Source of the DNA: JBAXGE01 sp044344145
Lineage (GTDB): Bacteria > Planctomycetota > Phycisphaerae > WQYP01
Direction of reading: 5' to 3'
Length of the DNA: 18,373 nt
Assembly (NCBI GenBank): GCA_044344145.1
Contig: JBIJDM010000030.1
Span: 1-18,373, forward strand
In this document: positions 13,802 through 18,373 of the stretch, in pieces
How positions within the stretch are numbered: the first letter of the stretch is position 1
Layout of the letters: each line of letters begins with the position of its first letter
Position numbers and translations under genes: made by a program
Notes under the pieces: generated by a model
Told to the model about the DNA's origin: nothing
What the model saw: the letters and a program-made list of their open reading frames with translations, nothing else
Databases searched by the model: none

Positions 13802-14512
13802 TCATCGGGTCGGATTACGATCGCGCCGCTTAATATCTTTGTATGCGGTATGTGTCAGCTTCAGCGCGCTGGCTTTGTCGCCATTGCATAGCTTTAACGC
13901 CGTTGGCGCGATGTAATTCACAACTTTTTCAGGCCCGCGCTTGTTGCACACTTCGTCGTATATCTTGCGATATTCTTTAATCTTTTGTGGTGACGACGTT
14001 TTGCCAGTGGGCTTTGCAATCTTGATATGTGCAATCACTTCGCCCAGGTGCGCCAGTATGCTGGCCAGCCGCCCCCGCTCAAGTTTCATTCTTGCCCGGT
14101 GGCCAGCCTCAAAGGTACGCTCGTTAGTGGGCCAGCCATGCGGGGGGGCCAGCGCTGGGATGCCGGTGCATTTATAATTGCCGGTGAAATCCAGCCACAG
14201 GTTTGTGAAACAGCGCATAAAATGGACCTTGCCTTTTATTTCATTATTTGACATATCCTGCCACGGGTGCGGGCCTTTCCCGCAATGATGCTCTACTAAC
14301 TTGCGGACAATCGGGGTTTTGATTACGCCAGCGCGGACCAACTGCGCCACCAGTTCGCCGCCCGAATCTTCCAACGCTCGCATCATGAAGTGATGCGCCG
14401 TTTCATCCTCTGGCGATTGCTTGTCCATTGTGTCAGCAATCGCAAAGCCGGTCCGCAACTGGTCCAGCACTACCGCCCATTGTTTGACTTGATCGGGGGT
14501 CACTTTAGCCAT
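13802..14512 (-). CDS. Element-encoded protein of unknown function (236 aa)
   Basis: I do not recognise this protein. It is soluble and mostly helical, with basic C-terminal third (residues about 170-236, e.g. KIKEYRKIYDEVCNKRGPEKVVNYIAPTALKL and a KDIKRRDR end) that could bind nucleic acid. A central segment (about 68-122) holds His/Cys/Trp residues (EHHCGKGPHPW, MRCFTNLWLDF, YKC) but no standard zinc-finger spacing. The ATG at 14510-14512 was preferred to an upstream in-frame start at 14578 because GGGAG precedes it by about nine bases and the upstream residues are low-complexity proline. It is the first gene of the element in transcription order, with a predicted promoter at 14625-14652. 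It could be a helper-interaction or regulatory protein; that is conjecture. Confidence 0.65.
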   Translation of the reverse strand: MAKVTPDQVKQWAVVLDQLRTGFAIADTMDKQSPEDETAHHFMMRALEDSGGELVAQLVRAGVIKTPIVRKLVEHHCGKGPHPWQDMSNNEIKGKVHFMRCFTNLWLDFTGNYKCTGIPALAPPHGWPTNERTFEAGHRARMKLERGRLASILAHLGEVIAHIKIAKPTGKTSSPQKIKEYRKIYDEVCNKRGPEKVVNYIAPTALKLCNGDKASALKLTHTAYKDIKRRDRNPTR

Positions 14513-15088
14513 GGCAACAATCTCCCTTGCGTTAGGTGGGGGTCCGGGCGGGTGCCAGCCAAGGGAGAATGACGGCAACCACGCCCGGATTACATCGGGT
14601 AATTATGCCGATGCCCACAATGCAATTATGCCAACTGCAAACGTGGTGGCAAATATGCCGTGGGCACTATTGCTATATAAGCAATTTGCAAACTTGAACG
14701 CGTGAATGAAAGACGGCACGGGTTTTCACCGCACAGGTAATTCCCGCCGGAGTACCTATTCACTCCCGGCCAGCAGGTGCGGACGTTGGCGCTGTGGTCG
14801 GCTTCCGGGTCAATTCACCGCAGATAACGCGCCATATCGCATCGTACGCGGTGCGGTGCGGCCATATACCAGCACTACCAAACGCATACGGGCGGATAGG
14901 TCGGGCGGTTCGGGCACTTCGTTTTTACAATGTGCCAGCAACCAAAGGCCTGCCAGTGTAGGGGCTTGGGCACATTGGGCACATTGGGCACTTGTTTTCT
15001 CTAAATAGAGGGAAGGGATAAAGAGTAAGAGAATACATACATGGCCAGCAATACAACGCCGCCAGCCGGTGCCGGTGCTGGATCGCGT
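14513..15088. other. Gene-free regulatory/origin-like region of the element
   Basis: No convincing gene in these 576 bp. It holds a minus-strand promoter candidate, TTGCCA (14647-14652), 16 bp, CATAAT (14625-14630). It also has AATTATGCC at 14601-14609 and 14624-14632, with a one-mismatch copy at 14651-14659. A perfect inverted repeat ATTGCT/AGCAAT spans 14669-14685 around ATATA, next to a one-mismatch iteron word at 14661-14668. The iteron cluster at 14966-14992 is listed separately. Confidence 0.5.
14966..14992 (+). repeat. Three tandem 9-bp iterons
   Basis: TTGGGCACA, TTGGGCACA, TTGGGCACT in direct tandem (14966-14974, 14975-14983, 14984-14992). A partial inverted copy (TGTGCCA) lies at 14931-14937. 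The same word is clustered at 10585-10670 at the other end of the replication genes. Confidence 0.7.
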
Positions 15089-15283
15089 TTAGGTGCCCGC
15101 CAGCAGTAGACGAAGCAGCGCGGCCTTTTCGGCATCGGTCAGGGGCAAAGCCAGTATTTCCGCGATACGTTCCGCCGGTGTGGCGGGGGTGGTTCCCGCA
15201 GAAAAACGCCCCCCACACGCCCCCCGGTTATCGGAAATAGGGGTATTCATTGGCTTTTCTTCATTATTCTGGTAGCTTTGCAA
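15089..15283 (-). CDS. Stranded 3' segment of the integrase ORF / small ORF
   Basis: An open frame whose first codons lie inside the attR core in the same frame as the integrase. Across the excised circle, ...SLQS would be followed by Tyr (TAC) and 60 more residues, YQNNEEKPMNTPISDNR to a TAA at 15089-15091. The segment ends in an amphipathic helix-like stretch (ERIAEILALPLTDAEKAALLRLLLAGT), which looks like protein rather than chance. In the integrated state it is cut off from the integrase promoter; a separate 53-aa product from the ATG at 15248-15250 is possible but has a weak ribosome site. Confidence 0.5.
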   Translation of the reverse strand: MQSYQNNEEKPMNTPISDNRGACGGRFSAGTTPATPAERIAEILALPLTDAEKAALLRLLLAGT

Positions 15284-15335
15284 GCTAGGGGTTGCCGGTT
15301 CGATCCCGGTCGTCTCCAGTCGGTTGGTGGTGGGG
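15273..15335. repeat. attR core (63-bp direct repeat, right copy) with tRNA-Ala 3' fragment
   Basis: Identical to 9090-9152. Positions 15273-15318 are the 3' part of tRNA-Ala from the anticodon stem onward; it lacks the acceptor 5' strand and D-arm, so it cannot make a tRNA. Confidence 0.95.
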
Positions 15336-15550
15336 GGGCAATACTGGATTCGGGGGCAAACTTACCTTCTGCCACAGTTGCCCGGGTCACATTCGGTGGT
15401 TTTTTTGACATCGCTGGCTGCGCCCACGGCGGGGCGGTATTCTATGAGGTATCGCATTGGTTAAGTGCCCCAAACCGAATTGTGGGCCGTTAATGATGCG
15501 CTGCACCACATATGCCCACGATTCGTGGGGAAGGCCGCTTTAACGTCAAT

Positions 15551-15564
15551 TATACTAGAAGTAT
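15551..15564 (+). promoter_or_regulatory. Possible -10 box with overlapping palindrome
   Basis: TATACT (15551-15556) overlaps the inverted repeat ATACT-AGA-AGTAT (15552-15564), about 40 nt before the 282-aa gene. No good -35 is present at the right distance, so regulated or activator-dependent expression is possible. The rest of 15336-15597 shows no gene. Confidence 0.3.
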
Positions 15565-15597
15565 TACTCCAGATATAAGCGCATTCAGGTGGTAACA

Positions 15598-16446
15598 ATG
15601 TTCGTTCGCGGTAAGTTTCTCGACGAAATGCAGGACTGGGTGAGTAATGCCCGGAACCAGTCATTTCAACGTGATAAACGTATCGAAGCCCTCCAAGGAC
15701 TGCTGTCGAGAAGCCCACTCGCCGACCCAGACAAAGCGCTTGCTGGATCGCACGTGGGCGTGCTGGCAAACTGGTATTTAATCCATGGGACGGTTCGGGT
15801 TGCCGATGGCCAGACCGCTGGCTGGATTGATCTCCTGTATGGCATGGTGCTCGACTATTGGCATGTTAGACTGCTGGTAGAGCAATGGACGAAGGACCCA
15901 CGCAAAAACAAGCAGCCCCGTATGGATACGCTGCGTCCAGCTTTATGCCTTGCCATGGCGATGGCCTTCCAGAAGCAAGCGATCATAGCCTGGCTTGGAA
16001 AGCGGCTCGCTCACAGTGTGCAAGATGGCGCATTTGGCGCGTGGGGGACCTTACAATTGCCCTCACTGGTTCTGCAACTCTACCAGCATTCTACAGGCCA
16101 GAATCTTCGGGGTGGTCCCACAGTTGGCGATCCTTCGGGTCCATACACAGACATTTTTACCCAGTGGGATCAATCGGAGCCCTTTGCGCAAGCGTTACGG
16201 CGTGCCTGTGACTACCATGTCGAACAAAGTGTGGATCAGGGCGACGAGTTCATCGGCGAGTTTTCCAGATATCCCTTCAACATTATTCCCTTTGAGGTAT
16301 ACGCGATCGGAAGTGTCCGACGCCAAGAGGGGATGACGATGCCCACGATCACCCACCCGTTGTTGACTGCCCCCTTCGACGATGTTCCAACAGATGTGCC
16401 TGATCCTGTAGATGAATTACTGGCGCAAGTAGCGCTAATATCATGA
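15598..16446 (+). CDS. Protein of unknown function beside attR (282 aa)
   Basis: I do not recognise this protein with confidence. It is 282 aa, predicted mostly helical, without signal peptide or membrane helix. Aromatic-rich helices at about 55-95 (NWYLIHGTVRVADGQTAGWIDLLYGMVLDYWHVRLL) and 115-140 suggest a compact all-helical fold. The end, PFEVYAIGSVRRQEGMTMPTITHPLL followed by a Pro/Asp-rich tail, loosely recalls helical immunity proteins such as Imm49/PoNi-like families; this is a weak impression only. The ATG at 15598 has AGGTGG five bases before it and was preferred to a GTG at 15589 that overlaps that site. It lies 262 bp outside attR with no clear partner gene and no obvious terminator after it. 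It may be part of an older island at the same tRNA. Confidence 0.65.
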   Translation: MFVRGKFLDEMQDWVSNARNQSFQRDKRIEALQGLLSRSPLADPDKALAGSHVGVLANWYLIHGTVRVADGQTAGWIDLLYGMVLDYWHVRLLVEQWTKDPRKNKQPRMDTLRPALCLAMAMAFQKQAIIAWLGKRLAHSVQDGAFGAWGTLQLPSLVLQLYQHSTGQNLRGGPTVGDPSGPYTDIFTQWDQSEPFAQALRRACDYHVEQSVDQGDEFIGEFSRYPFNIIPFEVYAIGSVRRQEGMTMPTITHPLLTAPFDDVPTDVPDPVDELLAQVALIS

Positions 16447-16650
16447 TACGTCTTAACTGATTCCCGTCATATCGGCACCTTGGAGGGCGGGGTCTAGACC
16501 TATCTGAATAACGCTTGCCGGGGTGCCCTCAGTGGTGCTGCCAACATTTCTCTATCGGATCACTTACCGCACAGACCAGCCACCCATCCCACACCCCCAT
16601 CCGTGTCCATCCTCCCCATCTGTGGTTCCTTCCCCTCCCTCCACCCAGCA

Positions 16651-18373
16651 TCATTTCTCCACCAGCGTCAAGCGTGGCCGCGAGCCGTCCCCGGCCAGCT
16701 CAAACTTCGCTTCCTCGATCAGTTCGCGCGAGACATTCACACCATTGAACGCCTGCTTATAAAAATCCGTGCCCTTGAGCCCGACTTCCAGGTTCGGCGT
16801 GTCGAGCGCATCGAGCGTCTCGCGCAATCCCTCCCGGCCCTTCCGCTCCACCACCCAGCGTCGCGTCACGCGCATCAGATTGGCCAGGTGAAACGGGAAC
16901 GGCTTTTCCGGCGTGCTCTTCCCCTGGCGATACAATCGCAGGTTGTGGAAGTCCCACGTCTTCGCGTCCTCGCGCGCCCGCTGCGCCCAGTAGCGATGCG
17001 ATTCCGCCACGGGATCATCCCCGCGGCTCAGCGCCGGATTCCCCGGCGCGTAGTAATGGTCGTTCACGTAGTTGATCGCATAAAAAACCGCCTCGCGATC
17101 CGCAAAGGTCTTGCGCGTGATGCAGTTAAAAAACGGCTCACTGACGCGGCTGCCCATTTCGATCTGCGCGTTTTCCGCCCAGCCGACGAAACTCCGGGCC
17201 GCAAAATCCCGGCGGAAATCCGCGAATTTCGCGCTCTCGCAGCCGTTGAGGAACACCAGACTCTTCGAATAATCGCAGTTGATCGACTTGAAGAACTGGC
17301 TCTTGAGCGCGATGAAATACACGCCCGATTCATCAATCATCCCCTCGATCACCGTGTTCTTCAGCCGCTCGTAGTCCCCGCCCAGCGCCGCCCGCGCGGT
17401 GCGCTCCAGATACGCCGCGCGCTCGCCGGGTGATTCCGCATACGCATCGGGAATCTGTTCGCCCGTGGCCAGCAACATCCCGGCATGCTCCACCCCGCCG
17501 TCATCCGTGGGCCGCGTGATCTCCCCGCAGTGGGTGTTGAAGTAAATCACGCCCCAGTTGTGCCCGTGCAGCTTCTTGTAGATCAGCTCCAGGTCCACCG
17601 CCGTGTCCGTATACGTCAGCACCATATAGTCAATCTTCTCGAGGTGCTTGCCAATCTCTTCCAGTTTCTCATGTTCGCCGAACACCGGCAGTGCCGTGCC
17701 CTGTTTCTTCGGCGTCGGCGCGGGCACCGGCCCCCGCCCGCCCCGTGGCCGCGCCACCGGCGGCGGGTCCGGCACATGCTCAAAGTGCGGCAGGGCATGA
17801 AACGGCGAGAACAGCAGCGCGCGTTTGTCCGGCGGCGCATCCCCAACCGATATCGGCTCCGGCTGATAACGCAGCCAGTCGCTGTACTTGTCGAATTTTC
17901 CCGACGCCAACCCCGCCACCCCCCGAATCCCCTGCATCGGCATCATTTGCGCCAGCCACATATTGCCGGGCAGCGCTCCATCTTCCGCGACCGCCTCGCT
18001 CTCGCTCTCGGGCGCTGGCGGCACTTGCGTCTTGGGCTTCTTGGCTTCCCCCGGCAGCTTCGGCGCCAGGAAAAACTCCTCATGCCCGCTCTTGTAGCTG
18101 ATCAGCAGCGTGCGGCCGCCGATCGTCGCCGCCGCCACCTCCGGCGCCTTGCGGGCCCTTTCCGCCGCCTGCTCCAGCGCCGCCTCGGGGCCATCCGTAA
18201 AGTAATGTTCCCAAAACGTGTCACTCACCTTGGTCATCGGGTCGGCCTTGTCCGCCCGCCGGGTCCAGGTCGATGTCCCCGGCCCCTCCCCCAGCACCAC
18301 GATCGGCAGGACCAATGTCGTGCCGTCAAAGCTATACTCCGCGTCTGTCGCCGCCTGCTCCAGATCGCGCAGC
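16651..18373 (-). CDS. Caspase-fold (CHAT/gingipain-like) protein, 5' end beyond window
   Basis: The frame is open from the stop at 16651 to the window edge, with 19 plausible codons before a TTG at 18315, so the gene is 5'-partial; at least 573 residues are visible. A hydrophobic strand ending in IYFNTHCGE (His codon 17530-17532) and a later strand ending in LVFLNGCES (Cys codon 17239-17241) supply the His/Cys dyad of clan CD peptidases. The following FAARSFVGWAENAQIEMGSRV matches the family's post-Cys 'GA..GW' segment. A Pro/Arg/Gly-rich linker (about 17715-17775) precedes the domain. The family normally has THG rather than THC at the histidine. No signal peptide can be judged because the start is missing. 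Substrate and partners are unknown; CHAT-type proteins are often proteases in signalling or defence. I see no T-run terminator in 16447-16650. Confidence 0.7.
   Translation of the reverse strand, partial: LRDLEQAATDAEYSFDGTTLVLPIVVLGEGPGTSTWTRRADKADPMTKVSDTFWEHYFTDGPEAALEQAAERARKAPEVAAATIGGRTLLISYKSGHEEFFLAPKLPGEAKKPKTQVPPAPESESEAVAEDGALPGNMWLAQMMPMQGIRGVAGLASGKFDKYSDWLRYQPEPISVGDAPPDKRALLFSPFHALPHFEHVPDPPPVARPRGGRGPVPAPTPKKQGTALPVFGEHEKLEEIGKHLEKIDYMVLTYTDTAVDLELIYKKLHGHNWGVIYFNTHCGEITRPTDDGGVEHAGMLLATGEQIPDAYAESPGERAAYLERTARAALGGDYERLKNTVIEGMIDESGVYFIALKSQFFKSINCDYSKSLVFLNGCESAKFADFRRDFAARSFVGWAENAQIEMGSRVSEPFFNCITRKTFADREAVFYAINYVNDHYYAPGNPALSRGDDPVAESHRYWAQRAREDAKTWDFHNLRLYRQGKSTPEKPFPFHLANLMRVTRRWVVERKGREGLRETLDALDTPNLEVGLKGTDFYKQAFNGVNVSRELIEEAKFELAGDGSRPRLTLVEK

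Larger units (their letters stand above)
9090..15335. mobile_element. Integrated satellite/plasmid-like element in tRNA-Ala
   Basis: About 6.2 kb bounded by perfect 63-bp repeats, with a tyrosine integrase next to attL. All recognised genes point left: an unknown 236-aa protein, AlpA-like regulator, 40-aa membrane peptide, primase-polymerase, helicase, integrase. Iteron-like repeats lie beyond the helicase 3' end and near attR. I see no capsid, terminase, portal, relaxase or toxin gene, so it should move by replication plus integration, perhaps with a helper. This fits a phage satellite or integrative plasmid; the family is not one I can name. Confidence 0.9.

Noticed and set aside
14966..14992. 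Short tandem repeats considered as a CRISPR array
   Set aside because: Units are 9 bp and directly abutting, with no spacers and no cas genes.
14706..15218. Plus- and minus-strand frames of about 100 codons in the gene-free region (including a CPMCPMCPS run)
   Set aside because: The CPM run is simply the iteron repeats translated. No ribosome site or coding-like composition is seen.
15278..15493. 71-codon plus-strand frame starting MQARGCRFDPGRLQS
   Set aside because: Its start is translated tRNA sequence, a common false call, and the rest has no protein-like features.
16485..16535. GGCACC...GGTGCC and GAGGGC...GCCCTC complementary pairs after the 282-aa gene
   Set aside because: The pairings are mutually exclusive, enclose about 35 nt and have no T-run, so I do not call a terminator.

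Overview
The window is high-GC bacterial DNA. The secreted, Ala/Pro/Thr-Gln-rich LTxxQ-type proteins, a BshB1-type deacetylase, a PilT / membrane-anchored GspE-like / CvpA-like gene run and a caspase-fold (CHAT-like) protein together suggest a planctomycete, possibly of the Phycisphaerae. This placement is inference from gene style; there is no rRNA gene to test it.

Left, core part (1-9062). leuD (isopropylmalate isomerase small subunit) lies on the minus strand with its own promoter and terminator. Then, on the plus strand: a secreted LTxxQ protein (A); a short lipoprotein (B') that is a truncated tandem copy of the next gene; the full lipoprotein (B); bshB1; a canonical PilT-like ATPase; a three-helix membrane protein carrying a GspE/PilB ATPase domain whose catalytic motifs are all degraded; a CvpA-like membrane protein; a strong terminator; and sodA (Mn-type superoxide dismutase). 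B to CvpA are closely spaced and could be one long transcription unit. The 1472-2280 stretch shows nested recent duplications, including a 32-bp deletion that removed the terminator after gene A.

Middle, mobile element (9090-15335). An intact tRNA-Ala(TGC) gene hosts an integrated element of about 6.2 kb bounded by a perfect 63-bp direct repeat (attL 9090-9152, attR 15273-15335). All its recognisable genes are on the minus strand. In transcription order they are: an unknown 236-aa protein, an AlpA-like regulator, a 40-aa membrane peptide whose stop overlaps the next start (ATGA), a RepB-like primase-polymerase, a PriCT/SF3-type helicase, and a tyrosine integrase. A 9-bp iteron-like word (TTGGGCACA) is clustered just 3' of the helicase gene and again near the other end, which suggests a replication origin. 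No capsid, packaging or conjugation genes are visible, so this looks like a small satellite or integrated plasmid. The most striking point is that the integrase reading frame crosses the attachment core. The integrated copy stops on a TAG made partly from host tRNA sequence. In the excised circle the same frame would continue for 61 more codons into the ORF now stranded beside attR.

Right part (15336-18373). A 282-aa protein of unknown function sits just outside attR, perhaps part of the same accretion site. At the edge, on the minus strand, is a 5'-truncated gene for a large protein with a His/Cys dyad typical of caspase-fold (CHAT/gingipain-like) peptidases.
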